From assembly GCF_000758665.1 (NCBI RefSeq), contig NZ_CP009285.1:7750001-7814000 (forward strand): DNA of 64,000 bases, read 5' to 3'. Source of the DNA: Paenibacillus borealis. Its GTDB lineage: Bacteria > Bacillota > Bacilli > Paenibacillales > Paenibacillaceae. This document shows positions 28,197 to 37,156 of this stretch, piece by piece. The notes under the pieces are model-generated. The model saw only the letters and a list, made by a program, of their open reading frames with translations, was not told where the DNA came from and made no database searches. Position 1 is the stretch's first letter. Each line of letters starts with the position of its first letter. The position numbers and the translations under genes are program-made.

Positions 28197-28361
28197 CTTA
28201 GCAACTCCCCCTACCAAATTGAGTTTTGTAATCCGGCCAAACACAGCATGGTTGCCATCGTGGTGCTCTATGCATACGGTCATGCGTTGACAGCTTCTCT
28301 ATATCCCGTCAGCGCAGAAGCCGGATGTAACAGGTGCAGGGTGTTACGGTTGTTGCAAGTG

Positions 28362-29261
28362 TTACGCACGCTGGGAGGGATGCCACTTGATGAATGCCTT
28401 CTCCAGCCGTTCCACGACCAGGTAAAAGATGACGCCGGCAATGGCTGCCAGCACTATACAGGACCAGCCCAGCGGCATTTTGGCCACCTTGATGGAGTTG
28501 GAGAGCAGATAACCAAGCCCCCGCGAGGAGAAGAAGAACTCCCCGACAATAGCCCCGATCATACTCGCCGTAGCATTGATCTTCAGTGCGGTGAATACAT
28601 ACGGCAAGCTGTTCTGAATCCGCAGATAGCGGAATACTGCCGGTTTGCCTGCCGCATAGGAATGCATCAGATCCAGCGCCAGCGGATCAACAGCCGCCAT
28701 GCCCTTGTAGGCATTGATGGCCATGGCCGCCATCGTGGTCGCGGTAACAATAGCAGCCCGCGAGCCGATGCCGTCACCGAACCACAGGTTCATAATCGGA
28801 GCAAGCGCCACGATCGGCACCGCGTTCAGTGCAGCCACCATGGTCAGGCTTCCTCCGCCCCAGCGTGGCCAGGCCGTTGCGGCCAGAGCAATAAGGAAGC
28901 CGCAGGCTGAACCGATCAGCATGCCAAGGACAGCTTCAGTGAGGGTATATCCGGTATAAGAGAGCAGCAGGCTGAAGTTGTCCCGCATAGCTTCCGCTAT
29001 TGCTGAGGGCAGCGGCAGCTGATATTTCTTCAGATCGAAGATTCTGTGAAATACTTGATATTCCCATAACAGCAGGAACAGCACCCCGGCAAAGAGGGGG
29101 AGAATGATTCCGGGATTCAGCCAGCGCAAGGGGCGGCGCGGACTCTCCGGCCTCCCCGGATCTGACGAAATACGGTTGTTAGCTGCCGGGATAGGAGCTG
29201 AATCCGCCTCTTTGCCGGCAGAAGCAATAAACGTTGCGTCTCGGACAGGACTGCTCTCCAT
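28362..29261 (-). CDS. ABC importer permease, SsuC/ThiX-like (second)
   Basis: 299 residues from the ATG at 29261, which overlaps the stop of the preceding permease as ATGA, with AAAGGAGGGAG upstream. A polar N-terminal stretch of about 45 residues precedes about six hydrophobic helices. The cytoplasmic loop ALDLMHSYAAGKPAVFRYLRIQNSLPYVF is the EAA-type contact with the ATPase. It pairs with the 270-residue permease. A 165-base gap precedes the binding-protein gene. Confidence 0.88.
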   Translation of the reverse strand: MESSPVRDATFIASAGKEADSAPIPAANNRISSDPGRPESPRRPLRWLNPGIILPLFAGVLFLLLWEYQVFHRIFDLKKYQLPLPSAIAEAMRDNFSLLLSYTGYTLTEAVLGMLIGSACGFLIALAATAWPRWGGGSLTMVAALNAVPIVALAPIMNLWFGDGIGSRAAIVTATTMAAMAINAYKGMAAVDPLALDLMHSYAAGKPAVFRYLRIQNSLPYVFTALKINATASMIGAIVGEFFFSSRGLGYLLSNSIKVAKMPLGWSCIVLAAIAGVIFYLVVERLEKAFIKWHPSQRA

Positions 29262-30073
29262 CAGCGGCTCCCTCCTTTGGGACGGAATTCCGGCTGCCAC
29301 GGCGCCACCAGACGTTCGGCCAGGCTCATCAGCCAATAGCTTGCCATGCCGAGCAGGGCTCCGACCAGCACGGTGGACCAGAACATATACGTATGAGAAG
29401 GGCCATAGTAGAGATTGCGAAGCATAATTACACCGATACCGTGCTGCGCACCCATCAGCTCAACGAGAATAGCACCCGTTACAGCCAGCGGTGCAGCAAT
29501 CTTCAGGCCGCTGAACAGACCCGGCAGCGCTGCGGGGAAACGCAGCTTCCAGTATACAGCCCAAGGCTTCACGGCATAGGAATGCATCAGCTCCAGTGCG
29601 GATAGATCGACACTGCGCAGTCCGCGCAGCATATTAAGTGCCACCGGAAAAAAGGTAATGTACCCGGATATGATAATCCGCGACACCTGCTCGTCGCGTA
29701 CAATGCCATAGATAATCGGCGCCAGCCCAAGGATGGGAATCATCTGCGAAGCGATGGCATAGGGGAAGGCAAGCTGTTCTATTGTCTTCGACAGGCTCAT
29801 CAGCACTGCCAGAATGACCCCAGCCAGCGCTCCGATCAGAAATCCGACACCGGCGTTGCCGAAGGTGGCCCCTCCCTCTTTCAGGAGCGTCCCGCTATAC
29901 TTCCAGAGGGTTGAGGCCACTTCATGGACATAGGGCAGCTTGGACTGGGCCAGCGGCGTCTTCGCTACATTAAGCAGCCACCATGAGACAGCCTCCCAGA
30001 TTACCAGCAAACCAAAGATCCAGACGAACAGCGGCAGCACGCGCTCCCGCATAAACGCACTGTTCTGCTTCAT
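29261..30073 (-). CDS. ABC importer permease, SsuC/ThiX-like (first)
   Basis: 270 residues with about six hydrophobic helices. The EAA-type loop reads SALELMHSYAVKPWAVYWKLRFPAALPGLFSGLK, close to that of its partner, so the two likely form a heterodimeric channel. It begins two bases after the ATPase stop (TAGGCATG), so translation is coupled. Confidence 0.9.
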   Translation of the reverse strand: MKQNSAFMRERVLPLFVWIFGLLVIWEAVSWWLLNVAKTPLAQSKLPYVHEVASTLWKYSGTLLKEGGATFGNAGVGFLIGALAGVILAVLMSLSKTIEQLAFPYAIASQMIPILGLAPIIYGIVRDEQVSRIIISGYITFFPVALNMLRGLRSVDLSALELMHSYAVKPWAVYWKLRFPAALPGLFSGLKIAAPLAVTGAILVELMGAQHGIGVIMLRNLYYGPSHTYMFWSTVLVGALLGMASYWLMSLAERLVAPWQPEFRPKGGSR

Positions 30074-30075
30074 GC

Positions 30076-30858
30076 CTACACCCCTTCGAAGCTGTCGCGG
30101 ATGCGGGCGATCAGTTCAAAAAACTCCGGACTGTTTCTCATCTCCGCCGTACGCGGGCGCGGGAGCGGAATATCAACAATCGCCGACAATCTTCCGGGAT
30201 GCGGAGATAGCACGAACACTCTGTCCGACAGGAAAATGGATTCCGGGATGCTGTGAGTGACGAATACGATCGTGCTCTGGACTTTGCTCCAGACGGAGAG
30301 AAGCTCTTCGTTCAGGCGTTCACGGGTAAATTCGTCCAGCGCAGAGAAGGGTTCATCCATGAGCAGAATTTCCGGCTCCATCGAGAGCGCTCTGGCGATG
30401 GCTACACGCTGCTGCATTCCTCCGCTCAGCTGCCAGGGGTACTTATCTGCGAAACCCTGCAGCCCTACGAGATCCAGCAGCTCCAGTGCTTTATCCTCAC
30501 GGACCGATTTCTTAACGCCCATCAGCTCCAGCGGCAGCGTAATATTATGTTTGACCTTCCGCCAGTCGTACAGCACGGGACTCTGAAAGACAATCCCATA
30601 CTTCTGCGCCAGCCGCGCTTCCTTTGCCGTCTTTCCGGCCACCATAATATTACCGGCAGTTGGTGTTATAAGATCTGCCATCAGTCTCAAGAGTGTAGTT
30701 TTACCGCATCCGGAGGGCCCCAGCAGGGACACGAACTCTCCTTTGGCAATATCAAGGCTTACCTGATGCAGCGCAAGCACGTCAGCCGTTTCCGTCTTAT
30801 AACGCATCTCGACGCTCTCCAGCTGTATTTCAGGAATTTTTGTCGCTACTAATGACAT
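30076..30858 (-). CDS. ABC importer ATPase, SsuB/TauB-like
   Basis: 260 residues. Walker [10 protein letters not shown], signature [15 protein letters not shown], Walker B ILLMDEPFSALDE and H-loop THS are all intact. The SsuB/ThiZ-type C-terminus ends DIPLPRPRTAEMRNSPEFFELIARIRDS. First gene of the importer operon. The ATG at 30858 is chosen for the GGGGGAG 7 bases upstream. The promoter region holds a GlnR-like box. Confidence 0.92.
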   Translation of the reverse strand: MSLVATKIPEIQLESVEMRYKTETADVLALHQVSLDIAKGEFVSLLGPSGCGKTTLLRLMADLITPTAGNIMVAGKTAKEARLAQKYGIVFQSPVLYDWRKVKHNITLPLELMGVKKSVREDKALELLDLVGLQGFADKYPWQLSGGMQQRVAIARALSMEPEILLMDEPFSALDEFTRERLNEELLSVWSKVQSTIVFVTHSIPESIFLSDRVFVLSPHPGRLSAIVDIPLPRPRTAEMRNSPEFFELIARIRDSFEGV

Positions 30859-30892
30859 TTCCAGCTCCCCCTTCATCCCTGAATCTATAATA

Positions 30893-30909
30893 TGTTAAAT
30901 AACATAACA
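30893..30909. promoter_or_regulatory. GlnR/TnrA-type box upstream of the ABC importer operon
   Basis: TGTTAAATAACATAACA meets TGTNAN7TNACA, 35-51 bases upstream of the ATPase start. It includes the 14-bp palindrome ATGTTAAATAACAT shifted by one base. The spacing to the gene is similar to that of the box before preT. Confidence 0.65.
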
Positions 30910-30988
30910 CATATGTTCGAAAAAAACGTCCTTTTCTTATCTCATGTTCGATTAACTAACATCTTACACTTTGCGCTACAGACCCACA

Positions 30989-31037
30989 TTAGACAAATCG
31001 TAAAATGGACTCTGAGAAATTCCGTCACTTTGTCTAG
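30989..31037. promoter_or_regulatory. TTAGACA / TGTCTA half-sites upstream of the ABC importer
   Basis: TTAGACA at 30989-30995 and TGTCTAG at 31031-31037 face each other with 35 bases between, a centre-to-centre distance of 42 bases or about four helical turns. They match the arms of the palindrome before the PucR-type regulator. The rest of 30910-31228 is AT-rich with no clear gene. Confidence 0.4.
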
Positions 31038-31228
31038 GAGCCCGTTTGCATTGTTAATAATTAAGAATGGTACCGATAAAGATAGTATGTATTCTTTCGC
31101 TCCGCTGTCCGGATTCCCGGCAACTGTTATCTATGCAGATGTGTGATATCATTTAACTATATTTACTTTTATATAGGAGACTCTTAGCCAATGTTCAAAG
31201 CCTATTCCTACACATGGAGGCGCTATCC

Positions 31229-32821
31229 ATGGAGTCCATGATTTCCAACTATATAGTCATCGTCTCTATTTCAGGTGTGCTGAGCGCATTACTCGCATTG
31301 TTCGCCTATTATAGGAAGACGGATTTTTCCGGACTAAAAGCATTTATTGTAAGCTCAGCTGCTTCGGCGATATATACTTTCGGGTTCGCGCTGGAACTCT
31401 CCGGCAACTCCCTGCAGGAAATAGGGCTATGGATTAAGGTGGAGTATCTCGGTATGCCTTACATAGCTCCCTCCAGTATGCTTATGATTATGCATTTTGT
31501 AGGTCTGGAACGGCTGATTTCCAAAAAACTGCTGACCGTCCTGTATTCCGTGCCCCTGATCTCTACCGTGCTCGTATGGACCAATGAGTCCCACCACCTG
31601 TTCTATCAGTCCATCCACTTCCGGGAAGGTGCACCCGCGCCTCTGGTGGATATCGTTATGGGCCCCTGGTATATCGTGCAGGGCAGCCTGACTTTCGGCT
31701 GCATGCTGGCCGGGATGTGCCTGATTCTCTGGCGGTGGAACCGGATGAAGCGGGCCTACCTCCGGCAGATGCTGATCATCTTCATCGGGCAGTTTCTGCC
31801 CGCACTGGGTGCGTTCCTCTATCTGATGGACGCGACCCCGTATGGCATGGACCCTGTGCCCGTAATCATGAGTGTAACGTCCACCCTGTATATATGGGCT
31901 ATTCTCTCCCGGGGCATGCTTACCGCTGCGCCCATTGCCCGCGAGAATCTGTTCGAGAGCATGCGCGACGGCGTGCTCGTCATGGACCTCTCCGACAAGC
32001 TCGTGGACTATAACCGGGCGGCTGCGGAGATGCTGCAGGATCTGGATGCTTCTGCAATCGGCAGGCCGCTGGCCCAGCTGTTCCTTCCAGCCGGCAGGGA
32101 AGCGGTCGATTATGTGATGAATTCCAATCCCCGGGACAGCGAGGAGCAGGAGCTTGTCTGGAATACAGATGAGGGTGTCCGTTATTACCAGATCCGCTCC
32201 TCTCCGGTGCAGAAGCATGACGGGCATCTTGCCGGACGGATGATCATGCTCATTGATGTCACGGAACGCACGCTGCTCCAGGAGAAGCTGCTGCAGCTTG
32301 CCACCATCGACAGTCTTACCGGTATTTACAACCGGACGCATTTCATGGAACTGAGCCGGAGTCTGCTCGAGGAAGCGGCCGAACGGTCCGCCCCCTTTTC
32401 AATCATCCTGCTGGATATTGATTTCTTCAAAAGCATCAATGACCGGTACGGACATCAATATGGAGATATGGCCCTGCAGCATGTAGTGGCTGTGTGCAAC
32501 CGGCATGTGCGGGAAGAGGATATCTTCGGCCGCTATGGAGGCGAGGAATTCGTCTTATGTCTGCCGGACACCCCTTTGAAACAGGCGGCAGTCATCTCGG
32601 AGAAGATCCGCGGGGATATCGAGCGGAGTGCTTTCTACACGCTGTCAGGCTCCATCAATGTAACGGCAAGCTTCGGCGTAGTGGAAGCATTCCGCAGTAA
32701 CATATCGCTGGAAGAGCTGCTCTCCGAGGCTGATCACGCACTCTACACCTCCAAGCGGAACGGCCGCAATGCCGTCCACCTGTCCAGCGGGTCCGCTATA
32801 ACGCATTTCAAGCCAGTATAA
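31229..32821 (+). CDS. Membrane diguanylate cyclase: 7TM, PAS, GGDEF
   Basis: 530 residues. Seven hydrophobic helices (about 5-225) resemble the N-terminal 7TM region of some histidine kinases. A PAS-type domain (ENLFESMRDGVLVMDLSDKLVDYNRAA) follows, then a GGDEF domain with GGEEF at 437-441 and DSLTGIYNRTHF before it. No EAL domain, so it should only make cyclic-di-GMP. The ATG at 31229 is chosen because GGAGG (31216-31220) is 8 bases upstream; the ATG at 31214 is in the same frame but overlaps that site. Confidence 0.9.
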   Translation: MESMISNYIVIVSISGVLSALLALFAYYRKTDFSGLKAFIVSSAASAIYTFGFALELSGNSLQEIGLWIKVEYLGMPYIAPSSMLMIMHFVGLERLISKKLLTVLYSVPLISTVLVWTNESHHLFYQSIHFREGAPAPLVDIVMGPWYIVQGSLTFGCMLAGMCLILWRWNRMKRAYLRQMLIIFIGQFLPALGAFLYLMDATPYGMDPVPVIMSVTSTLYIWAILSRGMLTAAPIARENLFESMRDGVLVMDLSDKLVDYNRAAAEMLQDLDASAIGRPLAQLFLPAGREAVDYVMNSNPRDSEEQELVWNTDEGVRYYQIRSSPVQKHDGHLAGRMIMLIDVTERTLLQEKLLQLATIDSLTGIYNRTHFMELSRSLLEEAAERSAPFSIILLDIDFFKSINDRYGHQYGDMALQHVVAVCNRHVREEDIFGRYGGEEFVLCLPDTPLKQAAVISEKIRGDIERSAFYTLSGSINVTASFGVVEAFRSNISLEELLSEADHALYTSKRNGRNAVHLSSGSAITHFKPV

Positions 32822-32930
32822 TTTCATACACTGCCACAACAACCCCCGCGCCGGACAGAAAATCTGAGTATGGGGGTAGTTGTGGTTTATTTCAAATATT
32901 CATATCTGGTTTCAAGGGAGAGGTGATGTC

Positions 32931-33136
32931 GTGGATAAGTTAATGGAAGTATTAGAGGCCAAGAATGCGGTATATGTAATAATCCATCATGAAAGGCAGA
33001 TCCGTACAGCGCAAGAAGGCGCCGAATTCTTCGGCATTGAGCCCGGTCAAACGGCACAGGCGTGCCGGCGTCCACACTCAAGCTTAATCCGCATGACTTG
33101 GAGAAGCTGAATCAAGTGATTGCTTTTCTGGAATAG
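32931..33136 (+). pseudogene. Remnant of a YbaK/EbsC-type aminoacyl-tRNA deacylase gene
   Basis: A GTG start with GGGAGAGG upstream opens LMEVLEAKNAVYVIIHHERQ and TAQEGAEFFGIEPGQTA, the N-terminus of the YbaK/ProX-like editing deacylase family. After GQTA the frame turns to nonsense. In the next frame the family C-terminus appears (TGVPASTLKLNPHDLEKLNQ, then VIAFLE and a stop at 33134). The middle, about 90-100 residues, is missing. The remnant is 206 bases against roughly 480 for an intact gene. The junction lies at the short stretch ACGGCACAGG. Internal deletion with frameshift; surely non-functional as the enzyme. Confidence 0.78.
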
Positions 33137-33152
33137 TATTGGCTGCGGAGTA

Positions 33153-34007
33153 TCACCTTGCGCCCTCCAGGAAATATTCCACACTCCGCAATAAACCCGG
33201 CGGCAGCTCCTCCAGCTGAAGATACGCCTTAAGCTCCAGCAGTACCCGTTCACGGTTATCTCCGAAGACATCCACGATCCGGGCAAGACGTTCCCAAGGG
33301 ACCAGGTCTGCACGGAATTCCTGTTCCGTCATTGGTACTCCATGTGATTCTACAAGCAGGGCAGCCTTATAGCCGTAGATACGCTCCAGCAGCTTGAGGA
33401 ATCCGGTACTGCTGTAACGGCGCGGCCCGCCATATACGGACGGTCCCAGTGCATCTCCCAGGAAGAGAACTTTATCTTCTATAACATGCAGCACGCAGGA
33501 ATCGGCTGAATGATCACCGCCCACATGGCTTAGCTCACAAGTGACTCCGCCCAGATCTACTGTAATGCTTCCGTTAAATATAATATCCGGCGTAGACACG
33601 GTGATTACCCGCGGGGAGCCATATTCCAGGCGGATATGCTCTGCACTCCCCTCACTGATGGCCCCCTCCCGAACCAGGTGCTCCAGCTCTTCATCACTTC
33701 CGCTCAGCCCTCCGAGCCGGTTAAGTGCCTGCGCCGTTTCTTCATGCGCAATCACAGGGACGTTCCAGGCTGTCATCCCGAAGGAATGATCCCAATGCCA
33801 ATGCGTCAATACCAGCAGATCAGGCTGACGCCAGCCCCTTCTTGCCAATTCTTGCCGGAACAGCTCCGCATGGGCCGGGGAATTCCCCGCATCCATCAGC
33901 AATGTCCGGCGTGAGCCGGTGACAGCCGCCAGGATCGGGCGGTCCGTGTCATGCTCCGCATGCATGATAAGAATATGCCGGCTTAGCTCCTGAAATTTAT
34001 GTTCCAT
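33153..34007 (-). CDS. MBL-fold metallo-hydrolase
   Basis: 284 residues. The metal-binding signature is THWHWDHSFG, with a downstream His in SHVGGDHSADSCVLHV and Asp in FLGDALGPSVYGG, so the beta-lactamase-fold active site looks complete. The substrate is unknown; this broad family includes lactonases and glyoxalase II-like enzymes. The ATG at 34007 has GGAAAGG about 9 bases upstream; a frame to 34025 reads through it. It ends 16 bases from the convergent YbaK remnant. Confidence 0.85.
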   Translation of the reverse strand: MEHKFQELSRHILIMHAEHDTDRPILAAVTGSRRTLLMDAGNSPAHAELFRQELARRGWRQPDLLVLTHWHWDHSFGMTAWNVPVIAHEETAQALNRLGGLSGSDEELEHLVREGAISEGSAEHIRLEYGSPRVITVSTPDIIFNGSITVDLGGVTCELSHVGGDHSADSCVLHVIEDKVLFLGDALGPSVYGGPRRYSSTGFLKLLERIYGYKAALLVESHGVPMTEQEFRADLVPWERLARIVDVFGDNRERVLLELKAYLQLEELPPGLLRSVEYFLEGAR

Positions 34008-34270
34008 GCACAACTTCCTTTCCATTTTATATCTTAAGGGTAAGCAGAATAAAAGGCCTTCCGCCGGAGTATATCCTCTTCCTCTTTTGGTGATAACAGC
34101 ACCATTAGCGGTTTTTCATTCACGGTAATTATTCTCCAATTCCTGTCTTTATGTTGCCTGAGTTTCAGGCATTAATCAAATGCTCTTGTTTGCTTTGACG
34201 GGTTTTCAGTTTAATAAGAGTTAGCCAGTGTTGGAACCGGCGCAGATTAGGCTGACAAGGAGGGCGTTCT

Positions 34271-35116
34271 ATGATTAAGATCGGGCTTACCGGCTTCGGC
34301 GACCACGAGGAGCTGTATGGCAAAATCAAACCCGCCGACCGGCTTTCTGCATATAGCGCTTATTTTTCCATCGTTGAGATCGATAGTTCTTTCTATGCCG
34401 TACAGCCGGTCAAAAATTACGTGAAGTGGGTTAACCAGACGCCGGAGCAGTTCAAGTTCATCGTGAAGGCTTACCAGGGAATGACCGGACATCTCCGTAA
34501 TAAAAAAAATTATTACGATACGCCGGAGGAGATGTACCGTGCTTTCCATACCTCCATCGCCCCTGTGCGTGCGGCAGGCAAGCTGGCTATGACGCTATTC
34601 CAATTCCCGCCCTGGTTCGACTGCACCAAGGACAATGTGGAATTCTTGCGCGAGATTAAGGAGAGAATGCTGGATGTACCTTCCGCCATCGAATTCCGCA
34701 ACGATTCCTGGTACAGTCCTGAGCTGCGCAGCAGAACCCTGCAGTTCCTGGAGCAGGAGGGCTGGATTCATACGGTAGCCGATGAGCCGCAGGCTGGTTC
34801 AGGCTCAATCCCGATTGTACCTGTCGCTACTTCGCCGGATATCACCTATGTGCGGCTGCACGGCCGCAATACCGGAGGCTGGAACCAGAGCAGTCACCCT
34901 GATTGGCGCAAGCTGCGCTATCTATACCGTTACAGCACCGAAGAACTGATAGAGTGGCAGAGCCGTCTGCTTGAACTTGAGCAGAGCTGCCGTGAAATCT
35001 ACGTAGTCTTCAATAATAATTCCGCCGGCGATGCTACCCCCAATGCGCAGGAGCTGCAGTCACTGCTTGGGATTGACGGCGGTTTGGCCCCGCGCCAGCT
35101 GGACTTATTCACCTGA
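34271..35116 (+). CDS. DUF72 (YecE-like) protein
   Basis: 281 residues, DUF72 family with a TIM-barrel-like fold of unknown function. Typical stretches are the start IKIGLTGFGDHEELYG, YSAYFSIVEIDSSFYAVQP, VEFRNDSWY-like IEFRNDSWYSPE, YVRLHGRN and the end VFNNNSAGDATPNAQEL. No signal peptide. AGGAGGG lies at 34258-34264. It is 100 bases upstream of the alpha-amylase gene in the same direction and may share its transcript. Confidence 0.88.
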   Translation: MIKIGLTGFGDHEELYGKIKPADRLSAYSAYFSIVEIDSSFYAVQPVKNYVKWVNQTPEQFKFIVKAYQGMTGHLRNKKNYYDTPEEMYRAFHTSIAPVRAAGKLAMTLFQFPPWFDCTKDNVEFLREIKERMLDVPSAIEFRNDSWYSPELRSRTLQFLEQEGWIHTVADEPQAGSGSIPIVPVATSPDITYVRLHGRNTGGWNQSSHPDWRKLRYLYRYSTEELIEWQSRLLELEQSCREIYVVFNNNSAGDATPNAQELQSLLGIDGGLAPRQLDLFT

Positions 35117-35215
35117 GGTTCGGAGGTCTACATAAATCTCTTCCACTCCTTGCTGAAGCAACAAACCCAAGAATTATTCCATTCGTTTCACAACCACAAA
35201 GGAGGCTAACCAGGA

Positions 35216-36700
35216 ATGAAGAGAAATCATACAATGATGCAATTTTTTGAATGGCATGTTGCCGCAGACGGAGAGCACTGGAAACGCCTCGCCCAAATGG
35301 CCCCTGAACTGAAGGCCGCCGGAATCGATTCCGTATGGGTCCCACCTGTAACCAAGGCTGTCTCCGCCGAAGATACCGGTTACGGCGTATACGATTTATA
35401 TGATTTGGGCGAATTTGATCAAAAGGGTACCGTGCGCACGAAATACGGTACAAAGCAGGAGCTGGTCGATGCGATTGCCGAGTGTCTGAAGAACGGCATC
35501 GCCGTCTACGTGGATCTGGTCATGAATCATAAGGCCGGAGCGGATGAGACAGAGGTCTTTGAGGTCATCGAAGTTGATCCTAACGACCGTAATAAGGATA
35601 TTTCCCAGCCATTTGAGATTGAAGGCTGGACCAAGTTTGATTTCCCGGGGCGCGGGGATGAATATTCCAGCTTCAAGTGGAACCATACCCACTTCAACGG
35701 CACGGATTTCGATGCCAAGGCAGGCCGGAACGGTGTATTCCGGATTGACGGCACGAATAAGGGCTGGAATCAGAACGTAGATGACGAATTCGGCAACTAT
35801 GACTATCTGATGTTCGCCAACATTGATTACAGCAATGAAGACGTGAAGAACGAAATGCTGAACTGGGGCAAATGGCTGGTCGATACCCTGCAGTGCAGCG
35901 GCTACCGCCTGGATGCCATTAAGCATATCAACCATGAATTCATCAAGGAATTTGCGGCGGAGATGAAAAAGAAACGCGGCGAAGACTTCTACATTGTCGG
36001 CGAATTCTGGAACTCCAATCTGGAAGCCTGCCGCGAATTCCTGAACACAGTCGATTACCAGATTGATCTGTTCGATGTGTCGCTGCACTACAAGCTTTAC
36101 TCGGCTGCGCTGGGGGGCAGGGATTTCGATCTGACGCATATCTTCGACGATACGCTGGTCCAGACGCATCCGGCCAATGCCGTCACCTTCGTCGACAACC
36201 ATGACTCCCAGCCGCATGAGGCGCTGGAATCATGGGTCGGCGACTGGTTCAAGCAGAGCGCCTATGCCCTGATCCTGCTGCGGAGAGACGGATATCCCGT
36301 CGTCTTCTACGGGGACTATTACGGTATCGGCGGACCAGCCCCGGTGGAGGGCAAGAAGGACGCTATCGATCCTCTGCTCTGCGCCCGCTATAACAAAGCC
36401 TACGGTGAACAGGATGATTACTTCGACCATCCCAACACCATCGGCTGGATGCGGCGCGGCGTTCCGGAGATCGAAGGCTCCGGCTGCGCCGTAGTGATCT
36501 CGAACGGGGACAACGGAGAGAAGCGGATGTTCGCCGGCGAAGAGCGCGGCGGGGAAGTATGGGAGGATCTGACCGGTAACCGCCAGGAGACTGTCACGAT
36601 CGGAGAAGACGGCTGGGCGGTATTCCCGGTTAATGGCGGAAGCGTCTCGGTCTGGGCTCTGCCTGATCCGGAGCCGGAGGACGATTGCGTGAAAGAGTGA
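35216..36700 (+). CDS. Cytoplasmic alpha-amylase (GH13)
   Basis: 494 residues, GH13 family. The conserved regions are all present: VDLVMNHKAGAD, the nucleophile Asp in GYRLDAIKHINHEF, the acid Glu in IVGEFWNSN and FVDNHDSQP. There is no signal peptide (MKRNHTMMQFFEWH), so it acts inside the cell on maltodextrins or stored glucan. The length fits the cytoplasmic AmyA-type amylases. The start is well supported by AAAGGAGG. It is followed by a 1.2-kb gene-free repeat region. Confidence 0.94.
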   Translation: MKRNHTMMQFFEWHVAADGEHWKRLAQMAPELKAAGIDSVWVPPVTKAVSAEDTGYGVYDLYDLGEFDQKGTVRTKYGTKQELVDAIAECLKNGIAVYVDLVMNHKAGADETEVFEVIEVDPNDRNKDISQPFEIEGWTKFDFPGRGDEYSSFKWNHTHFNGTDFDAKAGRNGVFRIDGTNKGWNQNVDDEFGNYDYLMFANIDYSNEDVKNEMLNWGKWLVDTLQCSGYRLDAIKHINHEFIKEFAAEMKKKRGEDFYIVGEFWNSNLEACREFLNTVDYQIDLFDVSLHYKLYSAALGGRDFDLTHIFDDTLVQTHPANAVTFVDNHDSQPHEALESWVGDWFKQSAYALILLRRDGYPVVFYGDYYGIGGPAPVEGKKDAIDPLLCARYNKAYGEQDDYFDHPNTIGWMRRGVPEIEGSGCAVVISNGDNGEKRMFAGEERGGEVWEDLTGNRQETVTIGEDGWAVFPVNGGSVSVWALPDPEPEDDCVKE

Positions 36701-36815
36701 AGAGTGCAGATGAAGAGTCCAGAGTGAAGAGTGAGTATTGGAGCTTGGCCAGCAATAGCCATATACGTCCATAACACAGCCCTCCTAACGGCAGAGTACG
36801 GGTTAAGCATATCCC

Positions 36816-36888
36816 TTCTCGCAGATTCTCTGCGAGAACCTACGGTATTGCTTGAGCCATCAGCTAGTCCGGCGGACTGAAAGTCCGC
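36816..36888. repeat. Two perfect small hairpins in the repeat-rich gap
   Basis: TTCTCGCAGA / TCTGCGAGAA at 36816-36838 with a three-base loop, and GCGGACT / AGTCCGC at 36872-36888 with a three-base loop. No T-run follows either. They lie in the 1.2-kb gap 36701-37890, where I see no convincing gene. Confidence 0.5.
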
Positions 36889-37030
36889 TATGAGCAAATC
36901 AGGCAGATTCATGCCAACCTGACCCGGTTTCCGTTGATTGACTGCTTGCAGCCAATTTCGGAAATGATTGAGTAAGCTACGGATTTCCAGTCCGAACAAA
37001 ATTGCCCTAACGGGTGGATCAGGCTGAGTT

Positions 37031-37093
37031 GTGCGGTCTGTGCGGTCTGTGCGGTCTGTGCGGTCTGTGTGGTCTGTGCGGCTTGTGTGGCTT
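37031..37093. repeat. 9-bp tandem repeat, seven copies
   Basis: GTGCGGTCT repeated seven times, four copies exact and the last three drifting (GTGTGGTCT, GTGCGGCTT, GTGTGGCTT). On the minus strand it would read as an Asp-Arg-Thr run, but no gene context supports translation. Confidence 0.85.
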
Positions 37094-37156
37094 GTGTAAA
37101 CTATAAAGGCCACTTAGTATTGCTGCTCCATTCAGACTGCTACTAAGGCAACCTTC

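Noticed and set aside
31141..31157. GlnR-like box TGTGATATCATTTAACT before the diguanylate cyclase gene
   Set aside because: The last fixed position mismatches and the gene has no link to nitrogen use, so it is likely chance.
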